A DNA stretch of 64,000 nt, taken from UBA6627 sp965248675. Lineage in GTDB: Bacteria > Chloroflexota > Dehalococcoidia > UBA2979. How positions within the stretch are numbered: the stretch's first letter is position 1; each line of letters begins with the position of its first letter. The stretch covers positions 124,001 to 188,000 of the forward strand of contig CBDFJZ010000008.1 in assembly GCA_965248675.1 (NCBI GenBank), in the 5' to 3' direction. The notes below the pieces were generated by a model. The model had not been told where the DNA came from and did not search any database. It worked only from the letters and a program-made list of their open reading frames with translations. This document shows positions 9,259 to 17,901 of this stretch, one piece after another. The translations under genes and the position numbers were made by a program.

Positions 9259-9999
9259 ATGACCCAGCGAGCCAACTACTTCGGAGAGCGCGTCGCCGCT
9301 ACGTACGACGAGTCCTCGGCGGAGATGTTTGATCCGGCCGCCGTCGATCCGGTCGTTGACTTCCTCGTCGCGCTCGCCGGCAGTGGGCGGGCGCTCGAAC
9401 TCGGAGTCGGTACTGGCCGGATTGCGCTCCCGCTCGCGCACCGCGGCGTACCGGTGCATGGCATCGAGTTGTCGCCGGCGATGGCCGAGCAGCTCCACGG
9501 CAAGCCGGGCGCTGACCGCGTCGGCGTGACCATCGGCGACTTCGCGACGGCGAAGGTGGACGGGTCGTTCTCCGTCGCGTACCTGGTGTTCAACACGATT
9601 ATGAACCTGACGACGCAGGCCGCGCAGGCGGCGTGCTTCCGGAACGTTGCGGCGCACCTCGAACCCGGCGGCCGGTTCGTGATCGAGGTACTGGTACCCG
9701 AGCTGCGGCGGCTGCCGCCGGGCGAAACGGCTCGCGTCTTCCGAGTGAGCGAGGCGCGATGGGGTATCGACGACTACGACGTGGCGAATCAGGGCCTGAC
9801 GTCCCATCACTTCCTCTTCGTCGACGACGAGCTCGAACACCGCTCCGCTCCGTTCCGCTACGTCTGGCCGTCGGAGCTCGACCTGATGGCGCAGCTCGCG
9901 GGGATGGAGCTGCGCGAGCGCTGGGCGGGATGGAAGCGAGAGCCGTTCACCAGCGAACGCCGCGCGCACGTCTCGGTGTGGGAGAAACCGGCAGTCTGA
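9259..9999 (+). CDS. Class I SAM-dependent methyltransferase
   Basis: Cytoplasmic methyltransferase of 246 residues. Motif I is ALELGVGTGRIALPLA, followed by VHGIELSPAMAEQL with the acidic residue that binds the ribose hydroxyls, then the post-motif VAYLVFNTIMNL. The start at ATG 9259 gives the conserved Y-x-x-x-V-A-A-x-Y/T-Y-D-E opening (NYFGERVAATYDESS) seen in many methyltransferases of this type. Substrate unknown. It stands alone, divergent from the MFS gene and 84 bp before selB. Confidence 0.85.
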   Translation: MTQRANYFGERVAATYDESSAEMFDPAAVDPVVDFLVALAGSGRALELGVGTGRIALPLAHRGVPVHGIELSPAMAEQLHGKPGADRVGVTIGDFATAKVDGSFSVAYLVFNTIMNLTTQAAQAACFRNVAAHLEPGGRFVIEVLVPELRRLPPGETARVFRVSEARWGIDDYDVANQGLTSHHFLFVDDELEHRSAPFRYVWPSELDLMAQLAGMELRERWAGWKREPFTSERRAHVSVWEKPAV

Positions 10000-10083
10000 C
10001 GCGCCGCGCCGCGAGCTTCGCCCGGAGCCGGGAACAGCATCGTCCGCCCGGCCCGCGAGCGCTCACCTCCGTACACTCTCCCG

Positions 10084-11997
10084 ATGTATGTCATCGGCAC
10101 GGCGGGGCACGTCGATCACGGCAAGTCGTCGCTGATCGAGGCGCTGACCGGCATCAACCCTGACCGGCTCCGCGAGGAGCAGGAACGAGGGCTCACGATC
10201 GAGCTGGGCTTCGCCTGGCTCACCCTCCCGAGCGGTCGCGAGGTGTCGATCGTCGACGTGCCGGGGCACGTCCGCTTCGTGCGGCACATGCTCGCCGGGA
10301 TCGGCGCGGTCGACCTCGCGCTGCTCGTGATCGCCGCCGACGAGGGCGTGATGCCGCAGACGAGCGAGCACCTGGAGATCCTCGATCTGCTCGAGGTCCA
10401 ACACGCCGTCGTCGCCCTCACCAAGACCGACCTCGCCGAGGCCGAGTGGACCGATCTGATCGAAGAGGAGGTCCGGGAGCTGATCGATACGACCTCGATT
10501 GCGGGTGCGTCGATCGTGCGCGTCTCCTCGGTGACCGGCGATGGGTTCGAGGAGCTGCGCGCCACGCTGGACGAGGCGCTAACCGACGTCCCGGAGCCGG
10601 CGGACATCGGCCGCGCACGCCTCGGGATCGACCGCGTCTTCACGATGCAGGGCTTCGGCACGGTGGTCACCGGCACGCTGCTCGGCGGCCGCCTTGCGAT
10701 CGGCGACACGCTCGAGGCGGTGCCGGACGGACCGACGGCGCGCATCCGCGGGCTGCAGACCCACCGCCAGGAGGTCGAAGAGGCGCAGCCCGGCACCCGC
10801 GTCGCCGTCAACCTCGCCGGCGTGAGCACCGACGAACTGCACCGCGGCCAGGTGCTCGCCGCTCCGGGCCGGATGACGCGGGTACAGGCGTTCGACGTCA
10901 GGCTGCGGACGCTGGCGCAGCGCGCGCTCGCGCACAACTTGCGGGTCGCGGTTCACACCGGCTCGGCCGAAGCCCAGGGGCGCGTCCGCGTGCTGGCTGG
11001 CGACGAGATCGAACCCGGCGCCGAGGGCTGGGCTCAGGTGGTGCTGACCTCGCCGCTCGCCTGCGTGACCGGCGACCTGGTGGTGCTCCGCGTCTCCGAC
11101 GAGACGATCGCCGGTGGCCGCATCGTGGCGACGAACCCGCCGCGCCACCGCCGCCGCGACGACGGCACGGTCGCCCGCCTCGACGCGCTCGCGACCGGCA
11201 CCCCCGAGAGCGAGGCGCTGGCCGCGCTGGAGTCGATCGAGCCCGCCGCCGCCTCCGCACTGCTCGCTGCGGTGGAACTGGACGCCCCGGGCCTCGAGGG
11301 GGCGCTCGACACGCTCGTCGGCGACGGCTCCGTGGTCGCGCTCGCCTTGGAGCAGGCAGGCGGCGCATCGCTCTACGTCACCAGCGCGGGCCTCGAGGCC
11401 TTGCGCCGCCAGGCGCAGGGCGCGCTCGAGGCGTATCACGCCGAGTTCCCGCTGCGCTTCACGATGCCGCGCGAGGAGCTGCGCAGCCGGCTGCGCCTCG
11501 ATCAGCGCGCGTTCACGGCGGTGATCGCGGCACTCGGCCTCGAGATCGCGGCCGGCGGCGACGGGGTGACCGAGGCCGGCTGGGCGCCGCGCCCGACCCC
11601 TGCCCAGACGACGAGCCTCGAAGAGCTCGAACGCACGCTCGCCGCTGCGGGGTTGCAGCCGCCACGCCTCGACGCCGACGTGGAGCTGATCGCGCACCTC
11701 GCGGCCGGCGGGCGGGTGGTCGACTGCGGCAGCGACGTCGTCGTGTCGGCGGGGGCGTTCGCCGAGGCGGAGCGCACCGTGCGCAATCTGCTGGCGGACG
11801 GTGCGGAGCTGTCGCTGGCGGCCGCGCGCGATGCGTTCGGCACGAATCGCCGCGTCGCTCAGGCGGTCCTCGAAACACTCGACGCGCGCGGCGTGACGCG
11901 CAGGCAAGGCGACGCCCGCGTGCTCGCCGCCGGGGCCGGGCAGGCCCGTCCCTCGAACGATGGCGCCCGCGCCGCGGAAGAGAGCACCACTCGATGA
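10084..11997 (+). CDS. selB: Selenocysteine-specific translation elongation factor SelB
   Basis: Translational GTPase of 637 residues that delivers Sec-tRNA(Sec) to in-frame UGA codons marked by a SECIS hairpin. The G1 loop GTAGHVDHGKSSL lies at residues 5-17, G2 is around ERGLTIELGFAWL, G3 is DVPGH and G4 is TKTD; the EF-Tu-like beta-barrel domains follow. The C-terminal third consists of winged-helix repeats (EFPLRFTMPREELRSRL and later VRNLLADGAELSLAAARDAFG), which in SelB bind the SECIS RNA. Length and order match bacterial SelB. selA, selD and tRNA-Sec are not in the window. The last 4 nt overlap the start of the next gene (ATGA). Confidence 0.93.
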   Translation: MYVIGTAGHVDHGKSSLIEALTGINPDRLREEQERGLTIELGFAWLTLPSGREVSIVDVPGHVRFVRHMLAGIGAVDLALLVIAADEGVMPQTSEHLEILDLLEVQHAVVALTKTDLAEAEWTDLIEEEVRELIDTTSIAGASIVRVSSVTGDGFEELRATLDEALTDVPEPADIGRARLGIDRVFTMQGFGTVVTGTLLGGRLAIGDTLEAVPDGPTARIRGLQTHRQEVEEAQPGTRVAVNLAGVSTDELHRGQVLAAPGRMTRVQAFDVRLRTLAQRALAHNLRVAVHTGSAEAQGRVRVLAGDEIEPGAEGWAQVVLTSPLACVTGDLVVLRVSDETIAGGRIVATNPPRHRRRDDGTVARLDALATGTPESEALAALESIEPAAASALLAAVELDAPGLEGALDTLVGDGSVVALALEQAGGASLYVTSAGLEALRRQAQGALEAYHAEFPLRFTMPREELRSRLRLDQRAFTAVIAALGLEIAAGGDGVTEAGWAPRPTPAQTTSLEELERTLAAAGLQPPRLDADVELIAHLAAGGRVVDCGSDVVVSAGAFAEAERTVRNLLADGAELSLAAARDAFGTNRRVAQAVLETLDARGVTRRQGDARVLAAGAGQARPSNDGARAAEESTTR

Positions 11998-12509
11998 CCC
12001 ACGCGCTGTTCATCGTCTCGGCGTTCCTGATCGGTACCGGGGGCGCCGCGCAGGTCGCGATGCTCGCTTCGGTCAGCCGCGACCGCGGCTCGCTCGAGGC
12101 CTCGTGGATCTCGATGCTGGGCACGGCGGTCGGGCTCACCGTCTTGCTGCTCGCCCGCGCGCTGCGCGACGACGTTGCGCTCACGGCGCCGCTGCACCGC
12201 CTGGAGGTCTGGGGCGTGCTGCTCGTGGTGACCGCGGGGTTGCTGGTCCTCTCGATGCGCGGCATTGCGCCCGGCTTCGCCGTGATCGGCCTGCTCGGCC
12301 TGGCCTTCATCGTCGGGGCCGCGCTGCTGATCCCCGAGATCGGCGTCGCCCAGTTCGTGGTCGGGCTGACCGCCGGCACGCTGCTCGCCGGTCTCGCCCT
12401 CGATCACGTCGGCGCCTTCGGCAGCGACGTGCGGCCGATCACCCTCGTGCGAACCTTCGGCGTTGGCCTCGCGCTCCTCGGCGCGCTGCTCGTGCGCCTC
12501 GATGGGTAG
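11994..12509 (+). CDS. DMT-family transporter (DUF606/YdcZ-like)
   Basis: Membrane protein of 171 residues with five predicted hydrophobic segments. ATG 11994 overlaps the selB stop as ATGA, which implies coupled translation. The pattern, a Gly-rich first helix (FLIGTGGAAQVAMLASVSR) and a last pair ending in LLAGLALDHVGAFG, matches the DUF606/YdcZ branch of the drug/metabolite transporter superfamily. These proteins are half-size and act as homo- or hetero-oligomers. The substrate is unknown and there is no obvious functional tie to SelB. Confidence 0.75.
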   Translation: MTHALFIVSAFLIGTGGAAQVAMLASVSRDRGSLEASWISMLGTAVGLTVLLLARALRDDVALTAPLHRLEVWGVLLVVTAGLLVLSMRGIAPGFAVIGLLGLAFIVGAALLIPEIGVAQFVVGLTAGTLLAGLALDHVGAFGSDVRPITLVRTFGVGLALLGALLVRLDG

Positions 12510-12603
12510 CGCGGCCCGGGCGGGCGGACCTGAAGATCCACTGACCACGCGTCAGACTTCTTGTGCGACGGGCCGAGATACGCCGAAGATCCCACGTGGA
12601 CAG

Positions 12604-12626
12604 CGGACGAGCAGCCCGCTCGTCCG
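12604..12626 (+). terminator. Perfect 9-bp hairpin upstream of the 74-residue gene
   Basis: CGGACGAGC at 12604-12612 pairs with GCTCGTCCG at 12618-12626 across the loop AGCCC. It lies after the DMT transporter and directly before the ribosome-binding site of the next gene. No T-run follows, so it may be a weak terminator of the selB transcript or a 5' leader structure of the downstream gene. Confidence 0.4.
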
Positions 12627-12642
12627 TCATGAGGTGAAACCG

Positions 12643-12867
12643 ATGGCCCTGGACACGAACCAGAGTTCCTGCGACGAGTGTCGCCCGTGGATGGACGAGC
12701 TCGGCTCGCTCCGCTCGCTCTACACGATGCAAAACCTCGCCGGCGGCGACCGCAACGCGCTCGCCCAGCTCCAGCGACGCCTCGACGTCGCCGAACGGCG
12801 ACTGACCGATCACCGCTGCGCCGCCCCGGAGATCGACTTCCGGGCGCCCGGATCGGCCCTCGGCTAA
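12643..12867 (+). CDS. Small hypothetical protein with two or three cysteines
   Basis: Protein of 74 residues, MALDTNQSSCDECRPW..., with a GAGGTGA ribosome-binding site 6 nt before ATG 12643. It has one CxxC (SCDEC) near the N-terminus and a third Cys in DHRCAAPE, around a predicted central helix (NALAQLQRRLDVAERRLTDH). It could be a small metal-binding or redox protein; the family is not recognised. It lies just outside the duplicated secF remnant and so was probably the original neighbour of the secF end. Confidence 0.6.
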   Translation: MALDTNQSSCDECRPWMDELGSLRSLYTMQNLAGGDRNALAQLQRRLDVAERRLTDHRCAAPEIDFRAPGSALG

Positions 12868-12919
12868 GCGGCCACCCGATCTCGAGGGTTTCGCCCGTCT
12901 GGAACAGGCGCGACCGCGC

Positions 12920-13042
12920 CTACGCCTGCTCGACGACCTCGGTTGGACGGCCGGGATCGCCGCGGCCAGGCCAGCGCGGGAAGTCGCCTTCCTCCCACGC
13001 GACGAGGAACTGCGCGGCGATCGCGATGCTAGAGTACCTACC
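12920..13042 (-). pseudogene. Displaced C-terminal fragment of a secF homologue
   Basis: Read on the minus strand, this stretch encodes 40 residues plus a stop matching the end of SecF at 14128-14247. It contains YSSIAIAAQFLVAWEEGDF and ends EVVEQA-stop, like the intact gene. Two blocks are identical at nucleotide level: 30 bp at 12979-13008 (14184-14213 in secF) and 21 bp at 13010-13030 (14215-14235). The remainder differs by substitutions and by one whole-codon indel, so the fragment is a diverged allele rather than a fresh duplicate. It has no start and cannot be expressed alone. Together with secF it brackets the DUF6414-like gene. Confidence 0.85.
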
Positions 13043-13117
13043 GTCGTCGAGTGGAACTCACGGATAGTTTGCAGGCGCTGGGAACCCGCCCGGGATCAAC
13101 GGGCTCTCAGTGGCTGC

Positions 13118-14071
13118 TTGCTTGCGGCCAGTCTGGAGGTACCGATCGCTATCGAGGAAGCAGACCTCATCAAAGCGAGCGATCTGCCTGTCGCTCTTTA
13201 CCTCAACCAGCGGGTGACGTTCGACCTCCTCGCCGCGTTGGAGGATGGGTTTACGCAGTTGACGACCGTTCAAGAGTCTTCGTCGGATGAAACTGCGTCC
13301 GGCATCGAGCGGAAGGCAGGCCTCGGCATCAGCAACGTGTTCGCGCTTCTCGGCGTCAGCCTCGGCCAAGAAACATCCCAAGCCTCCTCAGCATCAGCAT
13401 CAGGGACGGCCACCGAAGAACTCGTCCACACGCCAACGTCCCTGTTCGCGAGGCTCCGGCAAGAACTGCTCAGTCGGGAGATCGTCAAGTCCGTTGAGGC
13501 TGACGGTCGCGGCTTCGAGGCGATTGACCCCGGTGATTTCGTCGAGTTCCAAGCAACCTTGCGACGCTCGCCGTTGATCGACGTCCTCACGACGTTGATT
13601 CAGCTCGTCCCGCTGATGGACGCCTTCTCGACGACCTCGTCACTCAGCAGTCCGGAACGGAAGGGCCAGCGCCGAAAGACGAACCGGCCGAGCGAAACGA
13701 CGGGAATCCTGCATCAGGCGGAGGCGATGTTGGAGGCGGTGACCGCGGCTGGCTCTCAGGATCTACTTGCGGACTGCGGCTCGCTGCGCTTTGTGCTCAC
13801 TACCGAGCAGTCATACTACGTCGACCCCACGATGAATGACGTCATCGACGGCACGTTCCGCGTGTTTGGGAAGGTCACTCGGGTTGTCCCCGAGAGCGCC
13901 GACACAGGGATCAGCCTCTTGCGCAAGACTGCACTCGGGAATCTGGGAGAAGCCGTCGAAAAGCTCGCGGAGGCCCTCTCCTCACTTCCTGATGCTGGAT
14001 TCACGGGCGACGTCGAGACCGAGATACCTCCACCTACGCTGCAAGTGATACCGATTGCGATTTTCGCGTAA
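13118..14071 (+). CDS. DUF6414-like protein, cargo gene inserted beside secF
   Basis: Protein of about 317 residues from TTG 13118; the exact start is uncertain because no ATG or GTG lies near the conserved beginning. Features seen are LPVALYLNQRVTFDLLAALEDG near the N-terminus, VHTPTSLFARLRQELLS in the middle, DPGDFVEFQATLRRSPLIDVL, and FGKVTRVVPES...ISLLRKTALG near the C-terminus. These blocks match my memory of the DUF6414 family, whose function is unproven and whose members often sit in variable genome regions. There is no signal peptide or membrane segment. Codon use is visibly less GC-biased than in neighbours, suggesting transfer. It is convergent with secF and lies between the two copies of the secF 3' end. 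Confidence 0.7.
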   Translation: MLAASLEVPIAIEEADLIKASDLPVALYLNQRVTFDLLAALEDGFTQLTTVQESSSDETASGIERKAGLGISNVFALLGVSLGQETSQASSASASGTATEELVHTPTSLFARLRQELLSREIVKSVEADGRGFEAIDPGDFVEFQATLRRSPLIDVLTTLIQLVPLMDAFSTTSSLSSPERKGQRRKTNRPSETTGILHQAEAMLEAVTAAGSQDLLADCGSLRFVLTTEQSYYVDPTMNDVIDGTFRVFGKVTRVVPESADTGISLLRKTALGNLGEAVEKLAEALSSLPDAGFTGDVETEIPPPTLQVIPIAIFA

Positions 14072-14127
14072 GTGCAGCCTGACAGCGAGGGGCGCCCTCG
14101 GACTTAGAATTCGCGTCTTGCGCTCGT

Positions 14128-15417
14128 CTACGCCTGCTCGACCACCTCGGGGCGGGCGGGGCCGCCGCCGCCGAGCCAGCGGCGGAAGTCGCCTTCCTCC
14201 CACGCGACGAGGATCTGCGCGGCGATCGCGATGCTGGAGTAGGTGCCGACGATCACGCCGACGAGGATCGTGAGCAGGAACGCGCGGATCGTGTCACCGC
14301 CGAGCAGCAGCATCGCGGTGACCGTGAGCAGCAGGGTAAGCGAGGTGTTCAGGGACCTCGAGAGCGTCTGCACCAGCGCCGCGTTCACATTGTCGGCGAG
14401 CGAGGCGTGGGGTGAGAACCGGACGTTCTCGCGGATGCGGTCGAAGACCACGATCGAGTCGTGGACCGAGAAGCCGACGACCGTCAGCAGCGCGGTTACG
14501 AACATCAGGTTGATCTCGAGCCCGAACAGCTTCCCGAAGAGCGAGAAGGCGCCGAGCACGATCACGACGTCGTGGACCAGCGCGATGATCGCGCAGGCGG
14601 CGTAGCGGAACGGCTTCGGCACCGAGGAGAAGGCGAACGCGACGTAGCCCATGATGAACACCGAGGCGACAACCACGGCGATCGTGGCGTTGCGGACCGC
14701 GACCCGCGACACGACCGGCGAGACGGAGGCGAACTCGAGGACGGCGAACGGACCGAACCGCTCCTCGAGCGCCTGCTCGATCACGGCCCGCTCGCCGAGG
14801 GCGGCGACGTCCGGTTCCGGTACGGGCGCCGGAACGAACAGCTGAGTGTCGGCGGCCAGGATGTAGCCAAGGTCGTCGCCGACCTGGACGCGGTAGACGA
14901 GCTCGGGACCGACCCCGCACTCGGGGTGAATCGCACGCACGGTGCCGCTCGTGCCGGGATCGATCCTGCCCGCGATGGCTCCGAAGACGCAGAGGTTGCC
15001 CCGTAACGGATCGCGCAGGTAGACGACGTCATCGCCAGCATCCGGGGCGCCGAGCACGATCGTGCCAAGGTCCTCGAGCGGCACGGGACCGACGGGCTGG
15101 AAGCTGCCCTCGACGTCGGGGGCGACCTCGCTGAAGCCGCCGGGTGGGGCTTCCAGCTCGTCGGTGCGGATCAGGTACTCGTTGGCGCCGGACGATTGGA
15201 TGCGCGTCTCGGAGTGGCCGAGGTCGGCGTAGGCGTCGCGCAGATCGGCCTGGCTCACGTTGCGTTCGAACCGCAGCAGCGTGGTGGTGCCGGAGGTGAA
15301 CTCGATACCGGGCACGAGCGTGGGCGGGATCGCGAGCAGGACCAGCGAGGCGAGCACCACGATCGCGCTGCCAAAGAAGAGGCGGCCACGGATCGAAACG
15401 AGGTTGATCTTCATCAA
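14128..15417 (-). CDS. secF: Protein translocase subunit SecF
   Basis: Inner-membrane partner of SecD in the SecDF complex, which uses the proton motive force to pull proteins released from SecYEG. The 429-residue protein has an N-terminal TM, a periplasmic P1-type domain enlarged by about 100 residues compared with E. coli SecF, and then five C-terminal TM segments. These include VVGFSVHDSIVVFDRIREN, the conserved D-S/T-I-V-V-F-D-R-I-R-E-N signature of TM4. ATG 15417 overlaps the secD stop. The last 40 codons are duplicated in diverged form at 12920-13042, so the present 3' end may have been replaced during an integration. Confidence 0.93.
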   Translation of the reverse strand: MMKINLVSIRGRLFFGSAIVVLASLVLLAIPPTLVPGIEFTSGTTTLLRFERNVSQADLRDAYADLGHSETRIQSSGANEYLIRTDELEAPPGGFSEVAPDVEGSFQPVGPVPLEDLGTIVLGAPDAGDDVVYLRDPLRGNLCVFGAIAGRIDPGTSGTVRAIHPECGVGPELVYRVQVGDDLGYILAADTQLFVPAPVPEPDVAALGERAVIEQALEERFGPFAVLEFASVSPVVSRVAVRNATIAVVVASVFIMGYVAFAFSSVPKPFRYAACAIIALVHDVVIVLGAFSLFGKLFGLEINLMFVTALLTVVGFSVHDSIVVFDRIRENVRFSPHASLADNVNAALVQTLSRSLNTSLTLLLTVTAMLLLGGDTIRAFLLTILVGVIVGTYSSIAIAAQILVAWEEGDFRRWLGGGGPARPEVVEQA

Positions 15418-16844
15418 TCGCCGCCCTCGGCGGGTTCGGTGACAGGGCGGTGATCGCGGACGTCGGCGACGAGCCAGTCGGTCCGCGAGGCGAGCGGAGT
15501 GCCAATCAGCGAGCGCATCATGATCCTCGTGACGGTGAGCGCGCTGAACATCGAGACGAGCACGCCGATCGCGAGCGTGACGGCGAAGCCCTGGACGAGC
15601 GGGGCGTCGAAGGTGCCGATGCCCGGCACCTGGATCCCGCCCCCGAGCACGAACAGGATCGCGCAGGTGATCAGGGTCGTGACGTTGGAGTCGCGGATCG
15701 ACGGCCAGGCGCGGTCGAAGCCGGACTGGAGCGAGGCGGCATAGGAGCGTCCGTTGCGCAGCTCCTCCTTCATCCGCTCGAAGACGAGCACGTTCGCGTC
15801 CACGGCCATGCCGACCGACAGCACGAATGCGCCGATCCCGGCGAGCGTCAGTGTGACCGGCACGAGTTTGAACACGGCGAGCGTCAGCACGGCGTAGATG
15901 CCGAGCGCGACGGCGGCGATCAGGCCGGGCAGCCGGTAGTAGAGAATCATGAACAGCGCGACGAGGAGCAACCCCACCTCGCCGGCGAGGACTGAACGCC
16001 GCACGGAGTCCTCGCCCAGCGTCGCATCGACCGTCTGCTCCTGGAGCACCGTGAGCAGCAACGGCAGCGCGCCGGAGTTGAGCTGGATCACCAGCTCGCG
16101 CGCGCGGTCGAGCGAGAGGCCGGTGATCTGGCCCTGGTCTCGGATCACCGAGTTGATCACCGGCTCCGAGATCCGTTCGTCGTCGAGGAAGATCGCGAGC
16201 TGCAGTCCGAGCAGCCGCGTCGTGATCTGCTCGAAGAGTTCGGGCCCCTCATCCTTGAGCTCGAATGAAACGGCCGGGTTTCCGATCTGATCGGTCGAGA
16301 TGAATGAGTTCGGCTCGAGGAAACGCCCGGTCAGCGCGATCTCGCGGCCGTCGACCGCGCCGGTCGCCTGTTGCCACCGACCGGCCGCATCGCAGGCGCC
16401 CACCTCGAGCAGGCGCGCGGTCGCGGGCTCGCAGAAGCGCAGCAGCGCGGTCCGGCCAAGCAGCGACTGCGCCTCGGCCGGTGTCAGGCCGGGGAGCTGG
16501 ATCGCGATGTTCTCGCTGCCCTGCTTGGTGATCTCGGCCTCCGAGACGCCGGTCGAGTCGACGCGGCGTCGGAGCACGCGAATCGTACCCTCGAGGGCAT
16601 CGTCGATGTCGCCGTCGAAGCCCTCGGGCGGGGAGGCGTTCAGCAGCAGTCGGGTGCCGCCCTGGAGGTCGAGGCCGAGCCGCATCTCCTCGCGCTCGAA
16701 GCCGCCGATGTTCACCCCCTGTCCCTCGGGCCACGGGATGCCGCTCGGCAGGAAATCGTTCGGCTGGCTGGGCCAGACGACGTAGAGCGCCGTGAGGGCC
16801 AGCAGCAGCACGCCGAACAGCGGGCCCAGCCGCTGCGCGTTCAC
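15414..16844 (-). CDS. secD: Protein translocase subunit SecD
   Basis: Protein of 476 residues with an N-terminal TM, a long extracytoplasmic domain beginning LGLDLQGGTRLLL (the conserved D-L-x-G-G signature), and a block of five TM segments at the C-terminus. That block contains GMAVDANVLVFERMKEELR, the D-x-N-V-L-I/V-F-E-R-x-K/R-E motif. It works with SecF downstream and YajC upstream; all three are contiguous with overlapping codons and clearly form an operon. The size is typical of the shorter Gram-positive and Chloroflexota type. Confidence 0.94.
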   Translation of the reverse strand: MNAQRLGPLFGVLLLALTALYVVWPSQPNDFLPSGIPWPEGQGVNIGGFEREEMRLGLDLQGGTRLLLNASPPEGFDGDIDDALEGTIRVLRRRVDSTGVSEAEITKQGSENIAIQLPGLTPAEAQSLLGRTALLRFCEPATARLLEVGACDAAGRWQQATGAVDGREIALTGRFLEPNSFISTDQIGNPAVSFELKDEGPELFEQITTRLLGLQLAIFLDDERISEPVINSVIRDQGQITGLSLDRARELVIQLNSGALPLLLTVLQEQTVDATLGEDSVRRSVLAGEVGLLLVALFMILYYRLPGLIAAVALGIYAVLTLAVFKLVPVTLTLAGIGAFVLSVGMAVDANVLVFERMKEELRNGRSYAASLQSGFDRAWPSIRDSNVTTLITCAILFVLGGGIQVPGIGTFDAPLVQGFAVTLAIGVLVSMFSALTVTRIMMRSLIGTPLASRTDWLVADVRDHRPVTEPAEGGD

Positions 16845-17227
16845 TCCGCCGCCTCGCTCTGTGCGGCCTCGATGCGGGCGGGATCGGACGGCGAGTCCTC
16901 CTCGAGGTCACCGGGGCGATCGGCAGCCGGCTCGTCGCCGTTAGGATCGTCGGCGGGCCGGCCGCGCGGGTTGACCTCCGCGATCGCGCCGGGCGTCGCC
17001 TCCAGCTCCACGCCGGCCGCCACCTCGAGGATGATCAGCGGCGGGCCGTCGTCCTGCGTCTCGATGTCGAGCACGATCGCGAAGAAGCCACCGGATGTGA
17101 GCACCTCGTCCCCGACTTCGAGGTCGGCGATGTTGCCGCGGTGCCGCTTCTGGGCGTCGAGCTGCGGCTTGAGCAGCATGAAGTAGAAGAGCAGCACGAT
17201 CGCCACTGGGAGGAGCACGAACTCCAT
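16841..17227 (-). CDS. yajC: Preprotein translocase subunit YajC
   Basis: Single-pass membrane protein of 128 residues that associates with SecDF. The N-terminal TM is EFVLLPVAIVLLFYFMLL, followed by KPQLDAQKRHRG and the conserved YajC core LEVGDEVLTSGGFFAIV. The C-terminal 40 residues are an acidic, disordered tail that is longer than usual. The start codon abuts the def stop with no gap, and the stop overlaps the start of secD. Confidence 0.9.
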   Translation of the reverse strand: MEFVLLPVAIVLLFYFMLLKPQLDAQKRHRGNIADLEVGDEVLTSGGFFAIVLDIETQDDGPPLIILEVAAGVELEATPGAIAEVNPRGRPADDPNGDEPAADRPGDLEEDSPSDPARIEAAQSEAAE

Positions 17228-17803
17228 CTACACGCCGTCCTCTTCGTGCCCCTCGTGCCCTTCGTCGTCGGCTGCTTCAGGGCCGTCCTGGGAGTCCTCT
17301 TCACGACGTAGTTCCGCCATCGACGGGTCGGCCGGTTCGACCTTCTCGAGGTCGTCCTTGGAGTCGAGGCGGTCGACGTAGACGGTGCCGTTGAGGTGAT
17401 CGACTTCGTGCTCGAGCGCCTGGGCGAGGAGGCTCTCCTCGGCTTTGATCCTGATCTCGCGTCCGTTCTTGTCCAGCGCCTTGACGGTGACGCGGGTCGA
17501 GCGCGTCACCTCAGCGCGGTAGCCGGGAACCGACAGACAGCCCTCGTACAGCCGTCGCTCACCGTCGCGCTTGATCACTTCGGGATTGACGAGCGGGTAC
17601 GGCTCCTCGTCGGGCATTCCGATCACGACGACGCGGAGGCCAACGCCGATCTGCGGCGCGGCGAGACCAACACCCTGCGCCTCGACCATCGATTCGGTCA
17701 TGTCGGCGATCAGACGGCGGATCGAGTCGTCCACGCGGCGTACTTTCTTCGCCGGGCGACGAAGCACGGGGTCGCCGAGATAGCGGATCGGACGCACGGT
17801 CAT
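17228..17803 (-). CDS. def: Peptide deformylase
   Basis: Metalloenzyme of 191 residues that removes the formyl group from nascent N-terminal methionine. All three motifs are present: GVGLAAPQIG near residue 44, EGCLSVPG near 87 with the metal-binding Cys at about 89, and HEVDH near 132 with two His ligands and the catalytic Glu. ATG 17803 (MTVRPIRYLGDPVLR) is chosen because it matches the family start; a TTG 48 nt upstream is possible but adds a non-homologous leader. The C-terminus carries an unusual acidic tail of about 35 residues rich in Glu, Asp, Gly and His. Confidence 0.93.
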   Translation of the reverse strand: MTVRPIRYLGDPVLRRPAKKVRRVDDSIRRLIADMTESMVEAQGVGLAAPQIGVGLRVVVIGMPDEEPYPLVNPEVIKRDGERRLYEGCLSVPGYRAEVTRSTRVTVKALDKNGREIRIKAEESLLAQALEHEVDHLNGTVYVDRLDSKDDLEKVEPADPSMAELRREEDSQDGPEAADDEGHEGHEEDGV

Positions 17804-17901
17804 GAGGCGCGCGGGGACAGGCAGCTGCTCATGGGTGGCGAGTGTAACCAAGCGTCCTCGCAGCGTCCGCCGGGGTCCCGAAGCAGCGGAGCGTCGACCG
17901 G

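Noticed and set aside
10579..11907. Minus-strand open frame of 442 codons
   Set aside because: Shadow of selB; low-complexity Arg/Ala/His translation with no recognisable domain.
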